A stretch of DNA of 64,000 nt from the NCBI RefSeq assembly GCF_932526225.1, contig NC_064044.1, positions 1,309,001 to 1,373,000 on the forward strand, in the 5' to 3' direction. Numbering within the stretch: the stretch's first letter is position 1; every line of letters begins with the position of its first letter. The notes below the pieces were generated by a model. That model did no database searches. It saw nothing but the letters and a program-made list of their open reading frames with translations, and was not told the DNA's origin. Position numbers and translations under genes: made by a program. This document shows, piece after piece, positions 44,298 to 59,414 of this stretch. This stretch comes from Nematostella vectensis. Its lineage: Eukaryota; Cnidaria; Anthozoa; Actiniaria; Edwardsiidae.

Positions 44298-45725
44298 CGG
44301 AAAAAAAGGTATATCAATCTATCGAGCGCTATGCTCTATGTTAGAATCTACTCAATCAAGTTATCCAAGGAATCTAGTTAGTTCTTGTGTGCATAAAATA
44401 TGTACAGGATCCTGAACAAAGCATGAGCACATCAAAGATGCTGAGAGTACATAAAAATGTCCCTATACCTTCTTTTTATGTCATGACACACCAAGAACAG
44501 TATTAGTAAGTATCGATATTTAAAAAAAAAAAATTAAGAAAAAAAAATAGGCTAGCAGCGGGAATCGAACTCGGATCGCTGCGTTAGTAGTCAAGTGCCC
44601 GCAACGAAAGACTAACGTGGCATTGCTGAAGGGAATTGTAATGAAAATTACTTTTAATACTATTGGTATCGTAAACTATCCCAAGCAAAGTCACCATCGG
44701 ACTGGAGGTTACATTCGGGAAAAGCTTCAGGGTTACATTCGGGAATTTGTTTTACGAGTGTAACCTCCAAAAGGTTACAATCGATAATTGTTTTTCCGAA
44801 TGTAAATTCCAAAAAGTAACATTAGGAAAAATAAAACAGTATACTAGGAAAAAAAGGTATATCAATCTATCGAGCGCTATGCTCTATGTTAGAATGTCCT
44901 TAATCAAGTTATCAAAGGCATCTAGTTAGTTCTTGTGTGCATAAAATATGTACAGGATCCTGAACAAAGCATGAGCACATCAAAGATGCTAAGAGTTCAT
45001 AAAAATGTCCCTATACCTTCTTTTTATGTCATGACACACCAAGAACAGTATAATTAAGTATCGATATTTAAAAAAAAATTAAGAAAAAAAATATAGGCTA
45101 TCAGCGGGAATCGAAGCCGGGTCGCTGCGTTAGTAGTCAAGTGCCCGCAACGAAAGACTAACGTGGCATTGCTGAAGGGAATTGTAATGAAAATTACTTT
45201 TAATTCTATTGGTATCGTAAACTATCCCAAGCAAAGTCACTATCGGACTGGAGGTTACATTCGGGAAAAGCTTCAGGGTTACATTCGGGAATTTGTTTTA
45301 CGAGTGTAACCTCCAAAAGGTTACAATCGATATTTTTTTTCCGAATGTAATTTCCAAAAAGTAACATTAGGAAAAACAAAACAGTATACTCGGAAAAAAA
45401 GGTATATCAATCTATCGAGCGCTATACTCTATCTTAGAATCTACTTAATCAAGTTATCCAAGGAATCTAGTTAGTTCTTGTGTGCATAAAATATGTACAG
45501 GATCCTGAACAAAGCATGAGCACATCAAAGATGCTGAGAGTACATAAAAATGACCCTATTCCTTCTTTTTATGTCATGACACACCAAGAACAGTATAATT
45601 AAGTATCGATATTTAAAAAAAATAAATAAAGAAAAAAAAAATAGGCTAGCAGCGGGAATCGAACCCGGATCGCTGCGTTAGTAGTCAAGTGCCCGCAACG
45701 AAAGACTAACGTGGCATTGCTGAAG

Positions 45726-48700
45726 GGAATTGTAATGAAAATTACTTTTAATACTATTGGTATCGTAAACTATCCCAAGCAAAGTCACCATCGGACTGGA
45801 GGTTACATTCGGGAAAAGCTTCAGGGTTACATTCGGGAATTTGTTTTACGAGTGTAACCTCCAAAATGTTACAATCGATAATTTTTTTTCCGAATGTAAA
45901 TTCCAAAAAGTAACATTAGGAAAAATAAAAGAGTATACTAGGAAAAAAAGGTATATCAATTTATCGAGCGCTATGCTCTATGTTAGAATCTACTCAATCA
46001 AGTTATCCAAGGAATCTAGTTAGTTCTTGTGTGCATAAAATATGTACAGGATCCTGAACAAAGCATGAGCACATCAAAGATGCTGAGAGTACATAAAAAT
46101 GTCCCTATACCTTCCTTTTATGTTATGACACACCAAGAACAGTATAATTAAGTATCGATATTTAAAAAAAATAAAGACAAAAAATAGGATATCAGCGGGA
46201 ATAGAACCCGGGTCGCTGCGTTAGTAGTCAAGTGCCCGCAACGAAAGACTAACGTGGCATTGCTGAAGGGAATTGTAATGAAAATTACTTTTAATACTAT
46301 TGGTATCGTAAACTATCCCAAGCAAAGTCACCATCGGACTGGAGGTTACATTCGGGAAAAGCTTCAGGGTTACATTCGGGAATTTGTTTTACGAGTGTAA
46401 CCTCCAAAAGGTTACAATCGATATTTTTTTTTCCGAATGTAAATTCCAAAAAGTAACATTAGGACAAATAAAACAGTATACTCGGAAAAAAAGGTATATC
46501 AATCTATCGAGCGCTATGCTCTATGTTAGAATCTACTTAATCAAGTTATCCAAGGAATCTAGTTAGTTCTTGTGTGCATAAAATATGTACAGGATCCTGA
46601 ACAAAGCATGAGCACATCAAAGATGCTGAGAGTACATAAAAATGTCCCTATACCTTCTTTTTATGTCATGACACACCAAGAACAGTATAATTAAGTATCG
46701 ATATTTAAAATTAAAAAAAAAAATAAAGAAAAAAAAAATAGGCTGTCAGCGGGAATCGAACCCGGGTCGCTGCGTTAGTAGTCAAGTGCCCGCAACGAAA
46801 GACTAACGTGGCATTGCTGAAGGGAATTGTAATGAAAATTTCTTTTAATACTATTGGTATCGTAAACTATCCCAAGCAAAGTCACCATCGGACTGGAGGT
46901 TACTTTCGGGAAAAGCTTCAGGGTTACATTCGGGAATTTGTTTTACGAGTGTAACCTCCAAAAGGTTACAATCGATAATTTTTTTTCCCGAATGTAAATT
47001 CCAAAAAGTAACATTAGGAAAACTAAAACAGTATACTCGGGAAAAAAAGGTATATCAATCTATCGAGCGCTATGCTCTATGTTAGAATCTACTTAATCAA
47101 GTTATCCAAGCAATCTAGTTAGTTCTTGTGTGCATAAAATATGTACAGGATCCTGAACAAAGCATGAGCACATCAAAGATGCTGAGAGTACATAAAAATG
47201 TCCCTATACCTTCCTTTTATGTTATGACACACCAAGAACAGTATAATTAAGTATCGATATTTAAAAAAAATAAAGACAAAAAATAGGATATCAGCGGGAA
47301 TAGAACCCGGGTCGCTGCGTTAGTAGTCAAGTGCCCGCAACGAAAGACTAACGTGGCATTGCTGAAGGGAATTGTAATGAAAATTACTTTTAATACTATT
47401 GGTATCGTAAACTATCCCAAGCAAAGTCACCATCGGACTGGAGGTTACATTCGGGAAAAGCTTCAGGGTTACATTCGGGAATTTGTTTTACGAGTGTAAC
47501 CTCCAAAAGGTTACAATCGATATTTTTTTTTCCGAATGTAAATTCCAAAAAGTAACATTAGGACAAATAAAACAGTATACTCGGAAAAAAAGGTATATCA
47601 ATCTATCGAGCGCTATGCTCTATGTTAGAATCTACTTAATCAAGTTATCCAAGGAATCTAGTTAGTTCTTGTGTGCATAAAATATGTACAGGATCCTGAA
47701 CAAAGCATGAGCACATCAAAGATGCTGAGAGTACATAAAAATGTCCCTATACCTTCTTTTTATGTCATGACACACCAAGAACAGTATAATTAAGTATCGA
47801 TATTTAAAATTAAAAAAAAAAATAAAGAAAAAAAAAATAGGCTGTCAGCGGGAATCGAACCCGGGTCGCTGCGTTAGTAGTCAAGTGCCCGCAACGAAAG
47901 ACTAACGTGGCATTGCTGAAGGGAATTGTAATGAAAATTTCTTTTAATACTATTGGTATCGTAAACTATCCCAAGCAAAGTCACCATCGGACTGGAGGTT
48001 ACATTCGGGAAAAGCTTCAGGGTTACATTCGGGAATTTGTTTTACGAGTGTAACCTCCAAAAGGTTACAATCGATAATTTTTTTTCCCGAATGTAAATTC
48101 CAAAAAGTAACATTAGGAAAACTAAAACAGTATACTCGGGAAAAAAAGGTATATCAATCTATCGAGCGCTATGCTCTATGTTAGAATCTACTTAATCAAG
48201 TTATCCAAGGAATCTAGTTAGTTCTTGTGTGCATAAAATATGTACAGGATCCTGAACAAAGCATGAGCACATCAAAGATGCTGAGAGTACATAAAAATGT
48301 CCCTATACCTTCTTTTTATGTCATGACACACCAAGAACAGTATAATTAAGTATCGATATTTAAAAAAAAAAATAAGGAACAAAAAAATAGGCTATCAGCA
48401 AGAATCGAACCCGGGTCGCTGCGTTAGTAGTCAAGTGCCCGCAACGAAAGACTAACGTGGCATTGCTGAAGGGAATTGTAATGAAAATTACTTTTAATTA
48501 TATTGGTTTCGTAAACTATCCCAAGCAAAGTCACCATCGGACTGGAGGTTACATTCGGAAAAAGCTTCAGGGTTACATTCGGGAATTTGTTTTACGAGTG
48601 TAAACTCCAAAAGGTTACAATCGATAATTTTTTTTTCCGAATGTAAATTCCAAAAAGTAACATTAGGAAAAATAAAACAGTATACTCGGAAAAAAAGATA

Positions 48701-49018
48701 TATCAATCTATCGAGCGCTATACTCTATCTTAGAATCTACTTAATCAAGTTATCCAAGGAATCTAGTTAGTTCTTGTGTGCATAAAATATGTACAGGATC
48801 CTGAACAAAGCATGAGCACATCAAAGATGCTGAGAGTACATAAAAATGTCCCTATACCTTCTTTTTATGTCATGACACACCAAGAACAGTATTAGTAAGT
48901 ATCGATATTTTAAAAAAAAATAAAGAAAGAAAAATAGGCTAGCAGCGGGAATCGAACCCGGATCGCTGCGTTAGTAGTCAAGTGCCCGCAACGAAAGACT
49001 AACGTGGCATTGCTGAAG
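45726..49018 (+). repeat. Hexamer higher-order repeat, copy 1 (A-B-C-B-C-D, 3,293 bp)
   Basis: A carries AAAATGTTACAATCG and AAAGAGTATAC. B carries TTAGGACAAATAAAAC. C carries AAAATTTCTTTTAA and TTTCCCGAATG. B-C is present twice in tandem (period about 1,099 bp). D carries AATTATATTGG and follows AGCAAGAATCG. The order is repeated in 49019-52313. Confidence 0.87.
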
Positions 49019-52000
49019 GGAATTGTAATGAAAATTACTTTTAATACTATTGGTATCGTAAACTATCCCAAGCAAAGTCACCATCGGACTGGAGGTTACA
49101 TTCGGGAAAAGCTTCAGGGTTACATTCGGGAATTTGTTTTACGAGTGTAACCTCCAAAATGTTACAATCGATAATTTTTTTTCCGAATGTAAATTCCAAA
49201 AAGTAACATTAGGAAAAATAAAAGAGTATACTAGGAAAAAAAGGTATATCAATTTATCGAGCGCTATGCTCTATGTTAGAATCTACTCAATCAAGTTATC
49301 CAAGGAATCTAGTTAGTTCTTGTGTGCATAAAATATGTACAGGATCCTGAACAAAGCATGAGCACATCAAAGATGCTGAGAGTACATAAAAATGTCCCTA
49401 TACCTTCCTTTTATGTTATGACACACCAAGAACAGTATAATTAAGTATCGATATTTAAAAAAAATAAAGACAAAAAATAGGATATCAGCGGGAATAGAAC
49501 CCGGGTCGCTGCGTTAGTAGTCAAGTGCCCGCAACGAAAGACTAACGTGGCATTGCTGAAGGGAATTGTAATGAAAATTACTTTTAATACTATTGGTATC
49601 GTAAACTATCCCAAGCAAAGTCACCATCGGACTGGAGGTTACATTCGGGAAAAGCTTCAGGGTTACATTCGGGAATTTGTTTTACGAGTGTAACCTCCAA
49701 AAGGTTACAATCGATATTTTTTTTTCCGAATGTAAATTCCAAAAAGTAACATTAGGACAAATAAAACAGTATACTCGGAAAAAAAGGTATATCAATCTAT
49801 CGAGCGCTATGCTCTATGTTAGAATCTACTTAATCAAGTTATCCAAGGAATCTAGTTAGTTCTTGTGTGCATAAAATATGTACAGGATCCTGAACAAAGC
49901 ATGAGCACATCAAAGATGCTGAGAGTACATAAAAATGTCCCTATACCTTCTTTTTATGTCATGACACACCAAGAACAGTATAATTAAGTATCGATATTTT
50001 AAATTAAAAAAAAAAAATAAAGAAAAAAAAAATAGGCTGTCAGCGGGAATCGAACCCGGGTCGCTGCGTTAGTAGTCAAGTGCCCGCAACGAAAGACTAA
50101 CGTGGCATTGCTGAAGGGAATTGTAATGAAAATTTCTTTTAATACTATTGGTATCGTAAACTATCCCAAGCAAAGTCACCATCGGACTGGAGGTTACTTT
50201 CGGGAAAAGCTTCAGGGTTACATTCGGGAATTTGTTTTACGAGTGTAACCTCCAAAAGGTTACAATCGATAATTTTTTTTCCCGAATGTAAATTCCAAAA
50301 AGTAACATTAGGAAAACTAAAACAGTATACTCGGGAAAAAAAGGTATATCAATCTATCGAGCGCTATGCTCTATGTTAGAATCTACTTAATCAAGTTATC
50401 CAAGGAATCTAGTTAGTTCTTGTGTGCATAAAATATGTACAGGATCCTGAACAAAGCATGAGCACATCAAAGATGCTGAGAGTACATAAAAATGTCCCTA
50501 TACCTTCCTTTTATGTTATGACACACCAAGAACAGTATAATTAAGTATCGATATTTAAAAAAAATAAAGACAAAAAATAGGATATCAGCGGGAATAGAAC
50601 CCGGGTCGCTGCGTTAGTAGTCAAGTGCCCGCAACGAAAGACTAACGTGGCATTGCTGAAGGGAATTGTAATGAAAATTACTTTTAATACTATTGGTATC
50701 GTAAACTATCCCAAGCAAAGTCACCATCGGACTGGAGGTTACATTCGGGAAAAGCTTCAGGGTTACATTCGGGAATTTGTTTTACGAGTGTAACCTCCAA
50801 AAGGTTACAATCGATATTTTTTTTTTCCGAATGTAAATTCCAAAAAGTAACATTAGGACAAATAAAACAGTATACTCGGAAAAAAAGGTATATCAATCTA
50901 TCGAGCGCTATGCTCTATGTTAGAATCTACTTAATCAAGTTATCCAAGGAATCTAGTTAGTTCTTGTGTGCATAAAATATGTACAGGATCCTGAACAAAG
51001 CATGAGCACATCAAAGATGCTGAGAGTACATAAAAATGTCCCTATACCTTCTTTTTATGTCATGACACACCAAGAACAGTATAATTAAGTATCGATATTT
51101 AAAATTAAAAAAAAAAATAAAGAAAAAAAAAATAGGCTGTCAGCGGGAATCGAACCCGGGTCGCTGCGTTAGTAGTCAAGTGCCCGCAACGAAAGACTAA
51201 CGTGGCATTGCTGAAGGGAATTGTAATGAAAATTTCTTTTAATACTATTGGTATTGTAAACTATCCCAAGCAAAGTCACCATCGGACTGGAGGTTACATT
51301 CGGGAAAAGCTTCAGGGTTACATTCGGGAATTTGTTTTACGAGTGTAACCTCCAAAAGGTTACAATCGATAATTTTTTTTCCCGAATGTAAATTCCAAAA
51401 AGTAACATTAGGAAAACTAAAACAGTATACTCGGGAAAAAAAGGTATATCAATCTATCAAGCGCTATGCTCTATGTTAGAATCTACTTAATCAAGTTATC
51501 CAAGGAATCTAGTTAGTTCTTATGTGCATAAAATATGTACAGGATCCTGAACAAAGCATGAGCACATCAAAGATGCTGAGAGTACATAAAAATGTCCCTA
51601 TACCTTCTTTTTATGTCATGACACACCAAGAACAGTATAATTAAGTATCGATATTTAAAAAAAAAAATAAGGAACAAAAAAATAGGCTATCAGCAAGAAT
51701 CGAACCCGGGTCGCTGCGTTAGTAGTCAAGTGCCCGCAACGAAAGACTAACGTGGCATTGCTGAAGGGAATTGTAATGAAAATTACTTTTAATTATATTG
51801 GTTTCGTAAACTATCCCAAGCAAAGTCACCATCGGACTGGAGGTTACATTCGGAAAAAGCTTCAGGGTTACATTCGGGAATTTGTTTTACGAGTGTAAAC
51901 TCCAAAAGGTTACAATCGATAATTTTTTTTTCCGAATGTAAATTCCAAAAAGTAACATTAGGAAAAATAAAACAGTATACTCGGAAAAAAAGATATATCA

Positions 52001-52313
52001 ATCTATCGAGCGCTATACTCTATCTTAGAATCTACTTAATCAAGTTATCCAAGGAATCTAGTTAGTTCTTGTGTGCATAAAATATGTACAGGATCCTGAA
52101 CAAAGCATGAGCACATCAAAGATGCTGAGAGTACATAAAAATGTCCCTATACCTTCTTTTTATGTCATGACACACCAAGAACAGTATTAGTAAGTATCGA
52201 TATTTAAAAAAAAAATAAAGAAAGAAAAATAGGCTAGCAGCGGGAATCGAACCCGGATCGCTGCGTTAGTAGTCAAGTGCCCGCAACGAACGACTAACGT
52301 GGCATTGCTGAAG
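49019..52313 (+). repeat. Hexamer higher-order repeat, copy 2 (A-B-C-B-C-D, 3,295 bp)
   Basis: Matches 45726-49018 monomer for monomer, down to shared single-base variants (ACTTTCGGG in the first C but not in the second). It is followed at 52314 by a C-like/P-like hybrid monomer (GGATTTGTAATG with AATTTCTTTTAA). Confidence 0.87.
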
Positions 52314-53409
52314 GGATTTGTAATGAAAATTTCTTTTAATACTATTGGTATCGTAAACTATCCCAAGCAAAGTCACCATCGGACTGGAGGTTACATTCGG
52401 GAAAAGCTTCAGGGTTACATTCGGGAATTTGTTTTACGAGTGTAACCTCCAAAAGGTTACAATCGATAATTTTTTTTTCCGAATGTAAATTCCAAAAAGT
52501 AACATTAGGAAAACTAAAACAGTATACTCGGAAAAAAAGGTATATCAATCTATCGAGCGCTATGCTCTATGTTAGAATCTACTTAATCAAGTTATCCAAG
52601 GAATCTAGTTAGTTCTTGTGTGCATAAAATATGTACAGGATCCTGAACAAAGCATGAGCACATCAAAGATGCTGAGAGTACATAAAAATGTCCCTATACC
52701 TTCTTTTTATGTCATGACACACCAAGAACAGTATAATTAAGTATCGATATTTAAAAAAAAAAATAAGGAACAAAAAAATAGGCTATCAGCAAGAATCGAA
52801 CCCGGGTAGCTGCGTTAGTAGTCAAGTGCCCGCAACGAAAGACTAACGTGGCATTGCTGAAGGGAATTGTAATGAAAATTACTTTTAATTCTATTGGTAT
52901 CGTAAACTATCCCAAGCAAAGTCACCATCGGACTGGAGGTTACATTCGGAAAAAGCTTCAGGGTTACATTCGGGAATTTGTTTTACGAGTGTAACCTCCA
53001 AAAGGTTACAATCGATAATTTTTTTTCCGAATGTAAATTCCAAAAAGTAACATTAGGAAAAATAAAACAGTATACTCGGAAAAATAGATATATCAATCTA
53101 TCGAGCGCTATACTCTATCTTAGAATCTACTTAATCAAGTTATCCAAGGAATCTAGTTAGTTCTTGTGTGCATAAAATATGTACAGGATCCTGAACAAAG
53201 CATGAGCACATCAAAGATGCTGAGAGTACATAAAAATGTCCCTATACCTTCTTTTTATGTCATGACACACCAAGAACAGTATTAGTAAGTATCGATATTT
53301 AAAAAAAAAAAATTAAGAAAGAAAAATATGCTAGCAGCGGGAATCGAACCCGGATCGCTGCGTTAGTAGTCAAGTGCCCGCAACGAACGACTAACGTGGC
53401 ATTGCTGAA

Positions 53410-56400
53410 GGGATTTGTAATGAAAATTACTTTTAATACTATTGGTATCGTAAACTATCCCAAGCAAAGTCACCATCGGACTGGAGGTTACATTCGGGAA
53501 AAGCTTCAGGGTTACATTCGGGAATTTGGTTTACGAGTGTAACCTCCAAAAGGTTACAATCGATAATTGTTTTTCCGAATGTAAATTCCAAAAAGTAACA
53601 TTAGGAAAAATAAAACAGTATACTAGGAAAAAAGGTATATCAATCTATCGAGCGCTATGCTCTATGTTAGAATGTCCTTAATCAAGTTATCCAAGGAATC
53701 TAGTTAGTTCTTGTGTGCATAAAATATGTACAGGATCCTGAACAAAGCATGAGCACATCAAAGATGCTGAGAGTACATAAAAATGTCCCTATACCTTCTT
53801 TTTATGTCATGACACACCAAGAACAGTATAATTAAGTATCAATATTTAAAAAAAAAACATAAAGAAAAAAAAAATAGGCTATCAGCGGGAAACGAACCCG
53901 GGTCGCTGCGTTAGTAGTCAAGTGCCCGCAACGAAAGACTAACGTGGCATTGCTGAAAGGAATTGTAATGAAAATTACTTTTAATACTATTGGTATCGTA
54001 AACTATCCCAAGCAAAGTCACCATCGGACTGGAGGTTACATTCGGGAAAAGCTTCAGGGTTACATTCGGGAATTTGTTTTACGAGTGTAACCTCCAAAAG
54101 GTTACAATCGATATTTTTTTTCCGAATGTAAATTCCAAAAAGTAACATTAGGAAAAATAAAACAGTATACTCGGAAAAAAAGGTATATCAATCTACCGAG
54201 CGCTATGCTCTATGTTAGAATCTACTTAATCAAGTTATCCAAGGCATCTAGTTAGTTCTTGTGTGCATAAAATATGTACAGGATCCTGAACAAAGCATGA
54301 GCACATCAAAGATGCTGAGAGTACATAAAAATGTCCCTATACCTTCTTTTTATGTCATGACACACCAAGAACAGTATAATTAAGTATCGATATTAAAAAA
54401 AAAAAATAAAGAAAAAAAATAGGCTATCAGCGGGAATCGAACCCGGGTCGCTGCGTTAGTAGTCAAGTGCCCGCAACGAAAGACTAACGTGGCATTGCTG
54501 AAGGGAATTGTAATGAAAATTACTTTTAATTCTATTGGTATCGTAAACTATCCCAAGCAAAGTCACCATCGGACTGGAGGTTACATTCGGGAAAAGCCTC
54601 AGGGTTACATTCAGGAATTTGTTTTACGAGTGTAACCTCCAAAAGGTTACAATCGATAATTTTTTTTCCGAATGTAAATTCCAAAAAGTAACATTAGGAA
54701 AAATAAAACAGTATACTCGGAAAAAAAGGTATATCAATCTATCGAGCGCTATACTCTATCTTAGAATCTACTTAATCAAGTTATCCAAGGCATCTAGTTA
54801 GTTCTTGTGTGCATAAAATATGTACAGGATCCTGAACAAAGCATGAGCACATCAAAGATGCTGAGAGTACATAAAAATGTCCCTATACCTTCTTTTTAGG
54901 ACATGACACACCAAGAACAGTATAATTAAGTATCGTTATTAAAAAAAAAAAATAAAGAAAAAAAAAATAGGCTAGCAGCGGGAATCGAACCCGGATCGCT
55001 GCGTTAGTAGTCAAGTGCCCGCAACGAAAGACTAACGTGGCATTGCTGAAGGGAATTGTAATGAAAATTACTTTTAATACTATTGGTATCGTAAACTATC
55101 CCAAGCAAAGTCACCATCGGACTGGAGGTTACATTCGGGAAAAGCTTCAGGGTTACATTCGGGAATTTGTTTTACGAGTGTAACCTCCAAAAGGTTACAA
55201 TCGATAATTGTTTTTCCGAATGTAAATTCCAAAAAGTAACATTAGGAAAAATAAAACAGTATACTAGGAAAAAAGGTATATCAATCTATCGAGCGCTATG
55301 CTCTATGTTAGAATGTCCTTAATCAAGTTATCCAAGGAATCTAGTTAGTTCTTGTGTGCATAAAATATGTACAGGATCCTGAACAAAGCATGAGCACATC
55401 AAAGATGCTGAGAGTACATAAAAATGTCCCTATACCTTCTTTTTATGTCATGACACACCAAGAACAGTATAATTAAGTATCAATATTTAAAAAAAAAACA
55501 TAAAGAAAAAAAAATAGGCTATCAGCGGGAAACGAACCCGGGTCGCTGCGTTAGTAGTCAAGTGCCCGCAACGAAAGACTAACGTGGCATTGCTGAAGGG
55601 AATTGTAATGAAAATTACTTTTAATACTATTGGTATCGTAAACTATCCAAAGCAAAGTCACCATCGGACTGGAGGTTACATTCGGGAAAAGCTTCAGGGT
55701 TACATTCGGGAATTTGTTTTACGAGTGTAACCTCCAAAAGGTTACAATCGATATTTTTTTTCCGAATGTAAATTCCAAAAAGTAACATTAGGAAAAATAA
55801 AACAGTATACTCGGAAAAAAAAGTATATCAATCTACCGAGCGCTATGCTCTATGTTAGAATCTACTTAATCAAGTTATCCAAGGCATCTAGTTAGTTCTT
55901 GTGTGCAAAAAATATGTACAGGATCCTGAACAAAGCATGAGCACATCAAAGATGCTGAGAGTACATAAAAATGTCCCTATACCTTCTTTTTATGTCATGA
56001 CACACCAAGAACAGTATAATTAAGTATCGATATTAAAAAAAAAAAATAAAGAAAAAAAATAGGCTATCAGCGGGAATCGAACCCGGGTCGCTGCGTTAGT
56101 AGTCAAGTGCCCGCAACGAAAGACTAACGTGCCATTGCTGAAGGGAATTGTAATGAAAATTACTTTTAATTCTATTGGTATCGTAAACTATCCCAAGCAA
56201 AGTCACCATCGGACTGGAGGTTACATTCGGGAAAAGCTTCAGGGTTACATTCGGGAATTTGTTTTACGAGTGTAACCTCCAAAAGGTTACAATCGATAAT
56301 TTTTTTTCCGAATGTAAATTCCAAAAAGTAACATTAGGAAAAATAAAACAGTATACTCGGAAAAAAAGGTATATCAATCTATCGAGCGCTATACTCTATC

Positions 56401-59400
56401 TTAGAATCTACTTAATCAAGTTATCCTAGGCATCTAGTTAGTTCTTGTGTGCATAAAATATGTACAGGATCCTGAACAAAGCATGAGCACATCAAAGATG
56501 CTGAGAGTACATAAAAATGTCCCTATACCTTCTTTTTATGTCATGACACACCAAGAACAGTATAATTAAGTATCGTTATTAAAAAAAAAAATAAAGAAAA
56601 AAAAAATAGGCTAGCAGCGGGAATCGAACCCGGATCGCTGCGTTAGTAGTCAAGTGCCCGCAACGAAAGACTAACGTGGCATTGCTGAAGGGAATTGTAA
56701 TGAAAATTACTTTTAATACTATTGGTATCGTAAACTATCCCAAGCAAAGTCACCATCGGACTGGAGGTTACATTCGGGAAAAGCTTCAGGGTTACATTCG
56801 GGAATTTGTTTTACGAGTGTAACCTCCAAAAGGTTACAATCGATAATTTTTTTTCCGAATGTGAATTCCTAAAAGTAACATTAGGAAAAATAAAACAGTA
56901 TACTAGGAAAAAAAGGTATATCAATCTATCGAGCGCTATGCTCTATGTTAGAATCTACTTAATCAAGTTATCCAAGGAATCTAGTTAGTTCTTGTGTGCA
57001 TAAAATATGTACAGGATCCTGAACAAAGCATGAGCACATCAAAGATGCTGAGAGTACATAAAAATGTCCCTATACCTTCTTTTTATGTCATGACACACCA
57101 AGAACAGTATAATTAAGTATCGATATTAAAAAAAAAAAATAAAGAAAAAAAATAGGCTATCAGCGGGAATCGAACCCGGGTCGCTGCGTTAGTAATCAAG
57201 TGCCCGCAACGAAAGACTAACGTGGCATTGCTGAAGGGAATTGTAATGAAAATTACTTTTAATTCTATTGGTATCGTAAACTATCCCAAGCAAAGTCACC
57301 ATCGGACTGGAGGTTACATTCGGGAAAAGCTTCAGGGTTACATTCGGGAATTTGTTTTACGAGTGTAACCTCCAAAAGGTTACAATCGATAATTTTTTTT
57401 CCGAATGTAAATTCCAAAAAGTAACATTAGGAAAAATAAAACAGTATACTCGGAAAAAAAGGTATATCAATCTATCGAGCGCTATACTCTATCTTAGAAT
57501 CTACTTAATCAAGTTATCCAAGGCATCTAGTTAGTTCTTGTGTGCATAAAATATGTACAGGATCCTGAACAAAGCATGAGCACATCAAAGATGCTGAGAG
57601 TACATAAAAATGTCCCTATACCTTCTTTTTATGTTATGACACACCAAGAACAGTATAATTAAGTATCGTTATTAAAAAAAAAAATAAAGAAAAAAAAAAT
57701 AGGCTAGCAGCGGGAATCGAACCCGGATCGCTGCGTTAGTAGTCAAGTGCCCGCAACGAAAGACTAACGTGGCATTGCTGAAGGGAATTGTAATGAAAAT
57801 TACTTTTAATACTATTGGTATCGTAAACTATCCCAAGCAAAGTCACCATCGGACTGGAGGTTACATTCGGGAAAAGCTTCAGGGTTACATTCGGGAATTT
57901 GTTTTACGAGTGTAACCTCCAAAAGGTTACAATCGATAATTGTTTTTCCGAATGTAAATTCCAAAAAGTAACATTAGGAAAAATAAAACAGTATACTAGG
58001 AAAAAAGGTATATCAATCTATCGAGCGCTATGCTCTATGTTAGAATGTCCTTAATCAAGTTATCCAAGGAATCTAGTTAGTTCTTGTGTGCATAAAATAT
58101 GTACAGGATCCTGAACAAAGCATGAGCACATCAAAGATGCTGAGAGTACATAAAAATGTCCCTATACCTTCTTTTTATGTCATGACACACCAAGAACAGT
58201 ATAATTAAGTATCAATATTTAAAAAAAAAACATAAAGAAAAAAAAATAGGCTATCAGCGGGAAACGAACCCGGGTCGCTGCGTTAGTAGTCAAGTGCCCG
58301 CAACGAAAGACTAACGTGGCATTGCTGAAAGGAATTGTAATGAAAATTACTTTTAATACTATTGGTATCGTAAACTATCCCAAGCAAAGTCACCATCGGA
58401 CTGGAGGTTACATTCGGGAAAAGCTTCAGGGTTACATTCGGGAATTTGTTTTACGAGTGTAACCTCCAAAATGTTACAATCGATATTTTTTTTCCGAATG
58501 TAAATTCCAAAAAGTAACATTAGGAAAAATAAAACAGTATACTCGGAAAAAAAGGTATATCAATCTATCGAGCGCTATACTCTATCTTAGAATCTACTTA
58601 ATCAAGTTATCCAAGGCATCTAGTTAGTTCTTGTGTGCATAAAATATGTACAGGATCCTGAACAAAGCATGAGCACATCAAAGATGCTGAGAGTACATAA
58701 AAATGTCCCTATACCTTCTTTTTATGTCATGACACACCAAGAACAGTATAATTAAGTATCGATATTAAAAAAAAAAATAAAGAAAAAAAATAGGCTATCA
58801 GCGGGAATCGAACCAGGGTCGCTGCGTTAGTAGTCAAGTGCCCGCAACGAAAGACTAACGTGGCATTGCTGAAGGGAATTGTAATGAAAATTACTTTTAA
58901 TTCTATTGGTATCGTAAACTATCCCAAGCAAAGTCACCATCGGACTGGAGGTTACATTCGGGAAAAGCTTCAGGGTTACATTCGGGAATTTGTTTTACGA
59001 GTGTAACCTCCAAAAGGTTACAATCGATAATTTTTTTTCCGAATGTAAATTCCAAAAAGTAACATTAGGAAAAATAAAACAGTATACTCGGAAAAAAAGG
59101 TATATCAATCTATCGAGCGCTATACTCTATCTTAGAATCTACTTAATCAAGTTATCCAAGGCATCTAGTTAGTTCTTGTGTGCATAAAATATGTACAGGA
59201 TCCTGAACAAAGCATGAGCACATCAAAGATGCTGAGAGTACATAAAAATGTCCCTATACCTTCTTTTTATGTCATGACACACCAAGAACAGTATAATTAG
59301 GTATCGTTATTAAAAAAAAAATAAAGAAAAAAAAAATAGGCTAGCAGCGGGAATCGAACCCGGATCGCTGCGTTAGTAGTCAAGTGCCCGCAACGAAAGA

Positions 59401-59414
59401 CTAACGTGGCATTG
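53410..59414 (+). repeat. Mosaic of P, Q, R and S monomers
   Basis: The monomer types of 38178-43090 recur here in a different order. P markers (GAATGTCCTTAATC) lie near 53672, 55311 and 58043, S (GAATGTGAATTCC) near 56858, and Q (TCTACCGAG) near 54194 and 55834. The order reads about P-Q-R-P-Q-R-S-R-P-Q-R. Confidence 0.7.
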
